Of a stretch of DNA of 64,000 bases, positions 53,476-61,299 are shown in pieces. The stretch is taken from contig JADYXR010000205.1 in assembly GCA_021772095.1 (NCBI GenBank), positions 1-64,000 of the forward strand. Direction: 5' to 3'. The notes beneath the pieces are model-generated. The model searched no databases. It was not told the origin of the DNA and saw nothing but the letters and a program-made list of their open reading frames with translations. The position numbers and the translations under genes are program-made. The DNA comes from Candidatus Obscuribacter sp. (GTDB lineage: Bacteria > Cyanobacteriota > Vampirovibrionia > Obscuribacterales > Obscuribacteraceae). The first letter of the stretch is position 1. Every line of letters starts with the position of its first letter.

Positions 53476-54483
53476 ATGACTAACCAATTGATGCTCCTGC
53501 TCGCTGCCCTGGCAATCGGGTGCACGCCCGCAATTGCCGCAGAGGCGACCGTTCAGGACGGTCAGAGCAAACCGAGCAACGCCGCGACAGCAGCTACCAG
53601 CAGCCCCACAAGCGACGCAATCGAAGCTGCGGCGACGAGTACAACGCCTGCCGTCGAGTCGAACCCGGCATCAAACACCCCGGTTACGACAGCCACACCG
53701 ACTGCAACAGCCGCACCAGCTGCGACTACCTCAGCGACTTCTTCGCCGACAGCCACGTCGACCACCACATCCCCTGCCGCAGTCGTCCCTGCCAAAGCTA
53801 ACGTCTCCACGTCACCAGCGGGCAACGCGACCCCAACAGTCCTGACCGGCAGCGCCAAAGTGATCGCGTCGACTATCCCGTCTGAAGTCAGCCCAGGACC
53901 TTATGAAAACGACCGTAAAAACGTACGAAATTGGCTCCTGGAAGCAAAGAAACGCGGAGTCGGCCTGCAAGGATACATTCCGGTTTGGGAAGATATGGAA
54001 GCATCTGTAAAGGCCAAAGAACCAGATGCAACCGTGAAAGCAAAGCTCGACAAGATCTGCAAAAACATCGGCGATCAAGTGAAGAACAGCAGCACGATTC
54101 AAAGGTTTCGTCCAAAAAAACCAAAACCAAATCCTGACGAAGACGTCGAAATTATTCGCGTAAAATGGATCGGCGAGAAAGGAAGCGATCCGATTTTTCG
54201 CGACAAAGCGGATAAGTGGTACAACAACGCCGTCGACATGCTCAATCCCGATCAGCGCGCCGACCCACTGATGCGCAGAAGACTTCACGACCAACGCGAT
54301 ATCATCTACAAAGAAATGTCGACCCGCTACGCGAGCGGTGAGAAGAGATGGGCTCCACGTTTGTACAAAAACTTCAACCAGGACTTGAGCCAAAACTACA
54401 ACCCGAAGGCTGACTCACCATCACGGTTTGGCAACTACGGCTCGGAGAACGCTGACGTTCCTCCGATGAAAAACAAACACTGA
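53476..54483 (+). CDS. Exported protein with Ala/Thr-rich stalk
   Basis: 335 aa. Signal peptide MTNQLMLLLAALAIGCTPAIA; the Cys (IGC) is not in an ideal lipobox. Residues 25-125 form an Ala/Thr/Ser/Pro-rich stalk; the C-terminal 200 residues are basic and helical (NWLLEAKKRGVGLQGYIPVW, KPKPNPDEDVEII) with no known motif. It follows the thioredoxin-fold gene by 34 bases and may be the exporter operon's last gene. Function unknown. Confidence 0.7.
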   Translation: MTNQLMLLLAALAIGCTPAIAAEATVQDGQSKPSNAATAATSSPTSDAIEAAATSTTPAVESNPASNTPVTTATPTATAAPAATTSATSSPTATSTTTSPAAVVPAKANVSTSPAGNATPTVLTGSAKVIASTIPSEVSPGPYENDRKNVRNWLLEAKKRGVGLQGYIPVWEDMEASVKAKEPDATVKAKLDKICKNIGDQVKNSSTIQRFRPKKPKPNPDEDVEIIRVKWIGEKGSDPIFRDKADKWYNNAVDMLNPDQRADPLMRRRLHDQRDIIYKEMSTRYASGEKRWAPRLYKNFNQDLSQNYNPKADSPSRFGNYGSENADVPPMKNKH

Positions 54484-54753
54484 TTTCAATTCGAGCGCAA
54501 CAACTGGGTTATATTGATCGCACTTTCGTTTCGATCGCACGCTTGCGTTCCGATCATATCGTTAAATTGATAGATCATTAGATCAGCCTGCACCCCCTAC
54601 CGCCATCATCCGCTGATACGGCATACCTTCAATTACTTCAAGTTTGCTGTTACGAAGATTGCCTTCGCAAGGGCGTCGGCAACGCTGAAACAAAACGGTG
54701 CTACAACAGTTTTGTAAGACACGATTCGACTGAGGAGCTGTTGGAGGCACATT

Positions 54754-55008
54754 ATGAGTATACTTGGATTTATTTTTTATTGTCTGGTCGCCGCAATATG
54801 CGCAGGCATTGCAGATTACCTCGCTCCAGGCAGAATTCCTGGTGGTTTTCTCGCATCAGTAGTAGTCGGTATAATCGGTGCCTGGATTGGTGGCATGTTG
54901 CTCGGCGCGATGGGACCAGCACTGGCTGGAGTTTCCCTTCTTCCTGCCATTCTCGGTTCAGCACTTCTGATCTTCCTTCTGTCACTGTTTGGCAGAGGTC
55001 GCGTCTAA
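54754..55008 (+). CDS. GlsB/YeaQ/YmgE family membrane protein
   Basis: 84 aa, three membrane helices. The glycine-rich pattern GFIFYCLVAAICAGIADYL, then GRIPGGFLASVVVGIIGAWIG is that of the Transgly_assoc (YeaQ/GlsB) family, often stress-induced. GGAGG seven bases before the ATG. A terminator follows at 55077. The exact role is not known even in model species. Confidence 0.9.
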   Translation: MSILGFIFYCLVAAICAGIADYLAPGRIPGGFLASVVVGIIGAWIGGMLLGAMGPALAGVSLLPAILGSALLIFLLSLFGRGRV

Positions 55009-55076
55009 AGATTCTGACACCACATATAGTGGTACTGGCTGGCGTTGGCAACTAAAGTTATACCCCGCCCAATTGT

Positions 55077-55104
55077 AAAAGGAGAAGCGTGAGCTTCTCC
55101 TTTT
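55077..55104 (+). terminator. Intrinsic terminator of GlsB-like gene
   Basis: AAAAGGAGAAGC (55077-55088), loop GTGA, GCTTCTCCTTTT (55093-55104): a perfect 12-bp stem ending in T. Confidence 0.92.
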
Positions 55105-55254
55105 GCATTTCAATGTCATGTGTCGGCGCACTTCAACCATACGGTCATGTATCGGTGTGCGACTGGTGTGCTATGAAAGTAACAATCGTCAGAGACATCA
55201 AAATTACTGTTCACACTATGGCTTGTTTGACGATTAATTGGGAGGTATAAAACA

Positions 55255-55659
55255 ATGAGTTTTTTGATTAGACTGGTATTACTGGCGCTGGCATTCCAGT
55301 TCCTTTTACCGATGATACCAGGGATCCAAGTGCATGGAGGATTCGTAACATCGCTAGGATTAGCGCTTATGTTCTCTGTCCTTGGATGGATCGTCAGCTG
55401 GGTCGCCGCACTGATCACCGCGTTCTTAGCCGTTGGAACTTTAGGACTGGCATTGCTCGTTCTGATTCCGTTATGGCTGGTCGGTTTCTGGTTGCTTCCA
55501 GCGTATACGCTGATGCTCACGTCTGATGTGATGCCGACTTACTTGCAAGTTGCCGGCTGGACTCCTGCGATTATGGGCGGTCTGCTCACACTTGTAATTG
55601 GTATCGTCACCGATTCGGATAACTTCAAGAGAAAGACTACGGTTGTTGAACGCGTTTAA
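55255..55659 (+). CDS. Small four-helix membrane protein (holin-4/YvlD-like)
   Basis: 134 aa, four membrane helices (about residues 3-22, 30-50, 55-85 and 105-122). The compact four-helix layout with Gly and Leu packing resembles phage_holin_4_2/YvlD-type chromosomal proteins, though the family's typical LTLPLT motif is not clear. GGGAGG nine bases before the ATG. No phage genes are nearby, so a housekeeping envelope role is likely. A terminator follows. Confidence 0.6.
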   Translation: MSFLIRLVLLALAFQFLLPMIPGIQVHGGFVTSLGLALMFSVLGWIVSWVAALITAFLAVGTLGLALLVLIPLWLVGFWLLPAYTLMLTSDVMPTYLQVAGWTPAIMGGLLTLVIGIVTDSDNFKRKTTVVERV

Positions 55660-55698
55660 GTCGCGTTGAGCCAACCATAAAAGGTGTGTTCGGGAACC

Positions 55699-55735
55699 AG
55701 AAGAGTCGCATTATGTGCGGCTCTTCTACCTTTTT
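55699..55735 (+). terminator. Intrinsic terminator of holin-like gene
   Basis: AGAAGAGTCGCA (55699-55710) pairs with TGCGGCTCTTCT (55716-55727) save one G-T, then TTTTT at 55731-55735. Confidence 0.88.
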
Positions 55736-55984
55736 GCGCGAGCCGTGTTTTGCCAGTGCGAAGCCGATTCTTGAATCGCTTGCATCAACTCGACAGTAAA
55801 CCGGATGACACTCAAACCGCGAGAGTTCAGGTTTGATTTCCGGACAAAAGTTCTTTGTAGCGAAACCATCCTTTAGACTGAAACCAAATTCGTGTGCAAA
55901 AGCTGCAGCCACCATCCCCGGTACCAAGTTTAGACAAACGCTTTTTTGGCCGACGCGAGAACCGGACCCAAAATGCACATTTCA

Positions 55985-56025
55985 AAAGCCCGCATCTGCT
56001 ATCCGTGTAAGCAGTTGCGGGCTTT
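55985..56025 (-). terminator. Intrinsic terminator of sigma-factor gene
   Basis: AAAGCCCGCA (55985-55994) pairs with TGCGGGCTTT (56016-56025), with inner CTGCT/AGCAG pairs; on the minus strand a T-run follows. Confidence 0.88.
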
Positions 56026-56050
56026 GATTCTCTCTCAGGCTAGTGAATTC

Positions 56051-57031
56051 TTAAGCTAAGTAGCCTTCGAATTCGTCTCTCCGGGCTAATTTTTTTAGTT
56101 TGCGCATTGCGAGGCATGAGATTTTGCCGACTTGATCTCTGGTGAGACCCATCTCTTGGCTGATATCTCTGAGGCTCGCTTCTTGGCCATTAACGAGACC
56201 GAATCTCAATTTGACAACTTTTCTTTCTCTCTCATTGAGGCTGTTGAGCAGTCCTGCAATTTGAGAAGATACATAGTGACTGTCAGCTTCATCGACTGGA
56301 GTGGCACTGTCGTGATCCATGATCGTTTCGCCGAGTGTGCAACCTTCATCATCTGTGGTGGCAACTTTTTGATCGAGCGAGAGGCAAGGTTGTGAGCTGT
56401 TGAGCGCCTTTTCAACTTTCTCGATGTTCTCACTGCGATCGTTGGCGATTTCTTCAGTGGTTGCTTGTCTGCCGTATCTGACAGCGAGTGTGCTGCGGAC
56501 GCGCCGGATTTTTGTCATCAGTTCGTTGAGGTGAACAGGCAATCTGACGATTCGCGATTTGTTGGAAAGCGAGCGTGTGATTGCTTCTCTGATCCACCAG
56601 GCGGCGTACGTCGAGAATCTGTGACCCATCTTAGGATCGAATTTATTGACTGCGGACATCAAACCAATGCTGCCTTCTTGAAGCAGATCGATCATCGGAA
56701 GTCCGCGATCTTCATATCGTTTTGCGATTGAAGCTACGAGTTTGAGATTGGCGAGTGTGAGCACGTTGCGTGCGCGTTGATCGCCATTCTTCGCTTGGGC
56801 TACAAGTTCTCTTTCTTGATCAACAGTGAGAGGCTTGATGGTACCAATCGTGTCCATGTAGCTTTTAACGGGTTGATGACTTTTACGTTTGTCGAACACC
56901 CGGACATTGGACATATGCTCGATATCTTCGGCATGTTTATTGAACGGAACCGTATTGTCAGAAGCACCATCGAGTTCTTCGACTTGTTCAGTATAATCTT
57001 CATATTGGAGCTTTGAAGTTAGCGCTGACAT
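56051..57031 (-). CDS. Sigma-70 family sigma factor (group 2-like)
   Basis: 326 aa. Regions 1.2-4 are intact: region 1.2 YMDTIGTIKPLTVDQERELV, region 2 NLKLVASIAKRYEDRGLPMI, 2.4 FSTYAAWWIREAITRS, region 3 RLPVHLNELMTKIRR and region 4 SLRDISQEMGLTRDQVGKIS. Region 1.1 is absent and the N-terminus is short, which points to a group 2 (non-essential, RpoD-like) sigma such as the cyanobacterial SigB-SigE. Region 4.2 (DISQEMGLTRDQVGKISCLA) departs from the housekeeping sequence. GGGAGG before ATG 57031; a consensus promoter (57151-57179) and terminator bracket it. Divergent from the XRE-receiver gene. Confidence 0.93.
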   Translation of the reverse strand: MSALTSKLQYEDYTEQVEELDGASDNTVPFNKHAEDIEHMSNVRVFDKRKSHQPVKSYMDTIGTIKPLTVDQERELVAQAKNGDQRARNVLTLANLKLVASIAKRYEDRGLPMIDLLQEGSIGLMSAVNKFDPKMGHRFSTYAAWWIREAITRSLSNKSRIVRLPVHLNELMTKIRRVRSTLAVRYGRQATTEEIANDRSENIEKVEKALNSSQPCLSLDQKVATTDDEGCTLGETIMDHDSATPVDEADSHYVSSQIAGLLNSLNERERKVVKLRFGLVNGQEASLRDISQEMGLTRDQVGKISCLAMRKLKKLARRDEFEGYLA

Positions 57032-57422
57032 AATAACCTCCCAGGACCGGTCACACTGAATCAACAAATGGGGACGTCCATTCGATTCATGTTTTGCTCG
57101 GTTTTCACTTTCGTAGGTTCGGCATTGCGCTCGAAACCGCACATGTACTCAATATACTACTAAAGACATGCACTGTCAATAAAAACGTAGACTAAAAACT
57201 ACACTCGTAACATTTACGGACCGCGCCGCTAGGCGTCACCAGCCAACCAACAAGGTTAAATCTCAAAAAATATCGGCATCGACAATAGTATTTTTTATCC
57301 AACAATCGACAAGAACGACAGCATCGTAAAGTCTACTTCTGGTTCGATTGTGAACCTGAGGGGTTCCTAAATCGAAGATGTAGGGTATAATCTACAAAAG
57401 GAACTCAAAAAGGACCTTATAT
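57032..57422. other. Divergent promoter region
   Basis: 391 bp between the sigma-factor and XRE-receiver genes. Holds the promoter at 57151-57179 (-) and a TATAAT at 57386-57391 (+) with no good -35 box, the ribosome site being AAAGGACC at about 57408-57415. Confidence 0.6.
57151..57179 (-). promoter_or_regulatory. Consensus sigma-70 promoter of the sigma-factor gene
   Basis: On the minus strand: TTGACA (57179-57174), 17-bp spacer, TATATT (57156-57151). Leader of about 110 bases before the ATG at 57031. Confidence 0.85.
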
Positions 57423-58091
57423 ATGTCGGACTCACAGAACCTGCTCGGCGCTATTGGAAAAACAATCCGAAAGCGGCGCGAGCAATTGGGAATCTCACAA
57501 ACAGAATTAGCTGAGCGCGCCGGACTTCACCGTACCTATATAAACAACATTGAGGGCGGTTCGAAGAATATTAGTATCGATAGCTTGAAGGGCATCGCAG
57601 ACGCGCTTAACACGACGATCTCCGAGTTGATGACTTCCGCTGAAGATGCTTCAGATGACACGCGTCAACCAATCAAAATTTTGCTGATCGAAGACAACGC
57701 ACCAGATGTGTTTATGTTCAAACGCTGCGTCAAACAAAGCGCGCTGCCTACGGCGGTGGAAGTTTTGGACAATGGCAAAAAGGCGCAAGCGCAAATTGAT
57801 ACATATAAGGAATCGCCCGGCGACGACCTGCCCGATATCATTTTTCTAGACTTGAACCTTCCTGGCGGTCGAAGTGGATATGACATTCTCATCGACATCA
57901 AGAGCAACGACTTGCTCAGACACATCCCGGTGATCATTCTGACGACGTCTTCAAATCCGCAAGACGTGCGAAAGACTTATGGTCACTTCGCAAATTCATT
58001 TATGACAAAACCTGTTGATCCTCAAGAATACGAGAAATCGATCAACAACGTTTTGACCTATTGGTTTGATACCACTTCGTTACCGACCTAA
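57423..58091 (+). CDS. XRE-type HTH fused to an Rcp1-like receiver
   Basis: 222 aa. Residues 8-68 are a Cro/C1 (XRE) helix-turn-helix: TIRKRREQLGISQTELAERA, HRTYINNIEGG. Residues 84-215 are a receiver with acidic E90/D91, phospho-acceptor D143 in IIFLDLNLPG, T174/T175 and K196 in FMTKPVD; the extra loop before the active strand (SPGDDLPD), then IKSNDLLRHIPVIILTTSS is the signature of Rcp1-like response regulators, which serve phytochrome-type kinases. Fusion of the two is unusual, since Rcp1 proteins normally have no output domain. The probable cognate kinase is at 59659. AAAGGACC before the ATG. Confidence 0.92.
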   Translation: MSDSQNLLGAIGKTIRKRREQLGISQTELAERAGLHRTYINNIEGGSKNISIDSLKGIADALNTTISELMTSAEDASDDTRQPIKILLIEDNAPDVFMFKRCVKQSALPTAVEVLDNGKKAQAQIDTYKESPGDDLPDIIFLDLNLPGGRSGYDILIDIKSNDLLRHIPVIILTTSSNPQDVRKTYGHFANSFMTKPVDPQEYEKSINNVLTYWFDTTSLPT

Positions 58092-58303
58092 TCAGGCACG
58101 TACATCGCTGCAATTCGCATGATGCGCCGGCACCATTGGTTTGGTCTTAGCCGAACTTAGTGCTCCCAACCGATCGAAAAACAGCGACCGAAATAAACGA
58201 CTAAAGTTTTGGCGCGGCTAACTGCTTCACTGCAACAATTATTGTGGGCAACAAAAGCACGCCACATTTAAATGACGTGCTCTAATTGCATTGATTGGTT
58301 TTT

Positions 58304-58648
58304 CTATTGAACGTGACTGTATCGCGCTTTGGATGCGGAACGAACGGGATAAATGCTGCCGCAATTCAAATCGGCTAGCTCATCCAGATTTACTGCTCGA
58401 GCATCACTGATGGTATTAGATCTGCTCCGCTCGTAAAACCTGGCACCAAATATCGTGCCATCGCCATCTCGAAAGTCCTGAAACGCTTTTTCAATTTTGT
58501 ACTCGGTTGTGGATTGTTGGTCCAGCAGCATAATGATGCCGAAACCCATAGCCACTGCAAGAAGTATGAAAGTCACAGCCCATACGATTCCGCTGTCTTC
58601 CTCATCGACGAGTTGTCCGCTGGTATCATCGAGACGTGTGACTGTCAT
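58304..58648 (-). CDS. Small single-pass membrane protein
   Basis: 114 aa. One membrane helix (about residues 20-42, GIVWAVTFILLAVAMGFGIIMLL), an acidic cytoplasmic N-terminus and a soluble C-terminal domain of 70 residues (TTEYKIEKAFQDFRDGDG, ARFYERSRSN). TAGGGATGG before the ATG. It follows the exported protein gene by 20 bases in an operon; function unknown. Confidence 0.65.
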   Translation of the reverse strand: MTVTRLDDTSGQLVDEEDSGIVWAVTFILLAVAMGFGIIMLLDQQSTTEYKIEKAFQDFRDGDGTIFGARFYERSRSNTISDARAVNLDELADLNCGSIYPVRSASKARYSHVQ

Positions 58649-58668
58649 AAATCCATCCCTAGAGAAAA

Positions 58669-59511
58669 CTAGATCTCTTTATCGATAGCAGAACCTATTT
58701 TATCGAACTCGGAATACAAGTCCTTAGCCTCTTTATCGCTGATGTTACCATCGGCGCGGAAGCCGTTTTCAACCACGGCAACATGGTTCAACATTCCACG
58801 AAGACGATCAGCTTCGGATGAAGTCAACTTTCCGTTAACAAGACCGTAGCTGATTTTGGCTTCCAGACCGGCTCTGCGATTCATCAAGTCATCGATTTGT
58901 ACAACATGTGCATCAGAAACGATGAATCTCGTTCCTTGAACATATGGTGTGTAGTTGACGACTTTCAAGTTTCTACCGAGCAAATCATATTCGTACGCAA
59001 CTGGAAGAAGTTTATCGTAGGTGACGGTGCCACCATATACTTCCAATGCCGACAGCCGATCGAGTTCGGCGCGATATCGTGCAGCTTGAGCATCAGTAAG
59101 TGTGCCATCAGCAACACCAGTCGCGATTACTGCGCGCAATCCCTTTTCACGTTCTTGCAGCGTAGTTCTGAACACGTTTCCATCAATCGTTGTGGTTGTG
59201 GTTGTGGTCGTTGAAGAACCTGGTGATGAGACAACTTCTTTTGTTGTGACCACCTGGTCAGCAATTGTCACAGGTTTTTCAATGAAAACACGATCCACAG
59301 TCGATGCTGGAACCAAAACGCGGTCAACGACACCAGGTGTAGTGGATGTGGTGGTAGTTGTCTCAGTGATACCATCGTTGGTCATTAAGACTTTTCTGAC
59401 AACTGTATCTTGCGCATAAGATGGCAGCGAGATAACGGCTAAGCTTACGCCAGCGAGCAAAAGCGATTGAGCAAGCGGCAAGCGCTTGGCACTAAAAATT
59501 CGTAGCATCAT
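58669..59511 (-). CDS. Exported protein with helical EF/LT-repeat motif
   Basis: About 280 aa. Signal peptide (SLLLAGVSLAVISLPSYA), then a low-complexity Thr/Val region (GITETTTTTSTTPGVV) and two copies of a helical motif: REKGLRAVIATGVADGTLTDAQAARYRAELDRL and RAGLEAKISYGLVNGKLTSSEADRLRGMLNHV, cut to their key residues (L-R-x2-I-x-G-x3-GxLTxxEAxxLRxxL). A third shorter copy ends the protein. ATG 59511 or 59508. It leads the operon with the membrane protein at 58304. The motif recalls the domain in the protein at 32212. Confidence 0.7.
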   Translation of the reverse strand: MMLRIFSAKRLPLAQSLLLAGVSLAVISLPSYAQDTVVRKVLMTNDGITETTTTTSTTPGVVDRVLVPASTVDRVFIEKPVTIADQVVTTKEVVSSPGSSTTTTTTTTIDGNVFRTTLQEREKGLRAVIATGVADGTLTDAQAARYRAELDRLSALEVYGGTVTYDKLLPVAYEYDLLGRNLKVVNYTPYVQGTRFIVSDAHVVQIDDLMNRRAGLEAKISYGLVNGKLTSSEADRLRGMLNHVAVVENGFRADGNISDKEAKDLYSEFDKIGSAIDKEI

Positions 59512-59658
59512 AAGATCCTCAAAGTAAAACACGTTCAAGCGATGTCATAGCGCAGCGGTGCTCCACTCATGCCTGACCGGTGCAAAACGGACATTGAAAT
59601 GTTTACTAAACGCTACAATTTGAACTTTGAATTTTATTCGATTAAGGCTAAACCGGCA

Positions 59659-61173
59659 CTAGGCCACTGCCACCGCGACTGGTGCGGCTGGCACGGTGAA
59701 GTAAAAAGTCGTGCCTTTGCCAAGTATGGATTCAGTCCATATTTTTCCGCCGTGCAGATCGACAATCTTTTTGCACATCGCCAAGCCTAAGCCCGTGCCG
59801 GGGTACTCGGTATCACGATGCAGTCTTTGAAACATCTGGAAGATTTTGTCCTTATGCTCCATTTCAAAACCAATGCCGTTATCAGCCACGGATATTCGCC
59901 ACATGTCGCCGACTAAATCCGCTTTGATTGTTATTTCCGGAGCGACTTCTTCGTTTCTGTACTTAATTGCATTGCTGCAGATATTTTGCAAAAGTAATGA
60001 AAGGTATTCCGACTTACCTAATACCTTAGGTAGATCTTTATCAACCAGAATCTTGGCATGACTCTCTTTAATAGATGATTGCAGGTCTTGAGTGACAGAT
60101 GCCATGACATCGTTCAAATTCACAACGTTGGCTTCGAATTTTTCTCGACGCACCGCGCCGAATTTCAAAACATCATCAATCCGAGCCATCGCAGTAATTG
60201 ACGATCCATGGATGAATTCGAGAAACTGTTCCGCCTGTTCGTCCAACGATTCTTCGTATTCTTGCTTGAGCAGTTTTGAATACGTGCCCATCGTTCGCAC
60301 CGGCTCTTTCAAATCGTGAGCGGCAACCCAGGCAAAATCTTCCAACTCTTTATTCGATTGAGTAAGTTGCTCAGAAGCGCGCAGCAACTCCCTCTCGGCT
60401 TGTTTGATCAGCGTGATGTCGCGGAAAATTGCCGCACCACTTACGACACTTCCTTCTGCATCCTTAATAGGAGAAACGCAAAGTGATAAATAAATCGTTC
60501 TGCCTTCACTGGTTGTGAACGGCAATTCCAGTGTGTCGACTCTTCGACCTTCGCGCAAAATCTCAACGACTTTATCCATGTCCGGACCGATCAACTGACG
60601 CATGGCTTTACCCATTGTTGACTCGACTGAGTAACCAAACAGTTCTTGTGCTCCGCGGTTCCAGCTCAAAACAGTTCCGTTCAACATAAAACTAACGATC
60701 GCATCATTGGATGATTCGACGATGGATGCGAGTTGCCGATTGCGAGACTCGGCGGATTCTCTTCGCATCATTTCCATCTTCAATTCATCGTATGCTTTTT
60801 CCATCTGCGCCGGTTGTGGAAGCGCAAGAACTTTTGGAATCAAAGGCCACACGAGGACAGCCGTGGACATGAATGAGAGTCCACTAAGAAAATCGAGAGT
60901 GGACTCCAATCCAAAAACTGGATTAAAAACAGTCCAGATTTTCACAGCATGCGCGGTGGCAGCAGTGACGCAGGACGCTGTGAACAGTAAGAAGATCCAG
61001 TGGTATGTTTGGTGGTGACTGCGTTTCAAGTAAGAAAAAACGGCGAGAGGCATTGTTGCAAAAGCCATCGCAGCAAGCACGTTTCCAGTGACAATCAGCA
61101 TGAGAACAGTTTGGTTCCACTTGAAACAAAGTCCAAGAGGAATAAAGCCATCGGTGGTAAAAAGCTGCTCCAC
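59659..61173 (-). CDS. PAS histidine kinase with ethylene-receptor-like membrane domain
   Basis: 504 aa. Three membrane helices (about residues 22-48, 57-80 and 94-118) align without gaps to the ethylene-binding domain of plant ETR1: P42 with P36, N31 at D25, F38 at Y32, A71 at the copper ligand C65 and H75 at H69. A PAS domain (about 150-265: DAIVSFMLNGTVLSWNRGAQ), HisKA (AAHDLKEPVR) and ATPase (NICSNAIKYR, DNGIGF, GTGLGLAMC) follow. HisKA and ATPase are of the phytochrome-like type. A probable partner is the XRE-Rcp1 protein. The Cys for copper is missing, so true ethylene binding is doubtful. Confidence 0.9.
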   Translation of the reverse strand: MEQLFTTDGFIPLGLCFKWNQTVLMLIVTGNVLAAMAFATMPLAVFSYLKRSHHQTYHWIFLLFTASCVTAATAHAVKIWTVFNPVFGLESTLDFLSGLSFMSTAVLVWPLIPKVLALPQPAQMEKAYDELKMEMMRRESAESRNRQLASIVESSNDAIVSFMLNGTVLSWNRGAQELFGYSVESTMGKAMRQLIGPDMDKVVEILREGRRVDTLELPFTTSEGRTIYLSLCVSPIKDAEGSVVSGAAIFRDITLIKQAERELLRASEQLTQSNKELEDFAWVAAHDLKEPVRTMGTYSKLLKQEYEESLDEQAEQFLEFIHGSSITAMARIDDVLKFGAVRREKFEANVVNLNDVMASVTQDLQSSIKESHAKILVDKDLPKVLGKSEYLSLLLQNICSNAIKYRNEEVAPEITIKADLVGDMWRISVADNGIGFEMEHKDKIFQMFQRLHRDTEYPGTGLGLAMCKKIVDLHGGKIWTESILGKGTTFYFTVPAAPVAVAVA

Positions 61174-61299
61174 GTTTCTGAGTCCTTAAATGGCTAACTG
61201 CCACATGCACAGTGTACCCGGAAATATATTACCAGACCATATTTTCACTGTTTTTTCTTCTCTCTCCTGTTGCGATCAGGCTACAAATTCGAGAACCGG

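Larger units (their letters stand above)
55660..56050. other. Gap with two terminators
   Basis: 391 bp between convergent genes. Contains the terminators at 55699 (+) and 55985 (-). The 250 bp between them hold no accepted gene. Confidence 0.6.

Noticed and set aside
55255..55659. Holin-like gene as evidence for a prophage
   Set aside because: No other phage gene or integration site nearby; chromosomal proteins of this type are common.
55637..55978. Minus-strand frame starting HFGSGSR...C, like a P450 haem loop
   Set aside because: The spacing to the Cys is wrong for FGxGxRxCxG, and the frame overlaps the holin-like gene end and a terminator; one weak motif is not enough.
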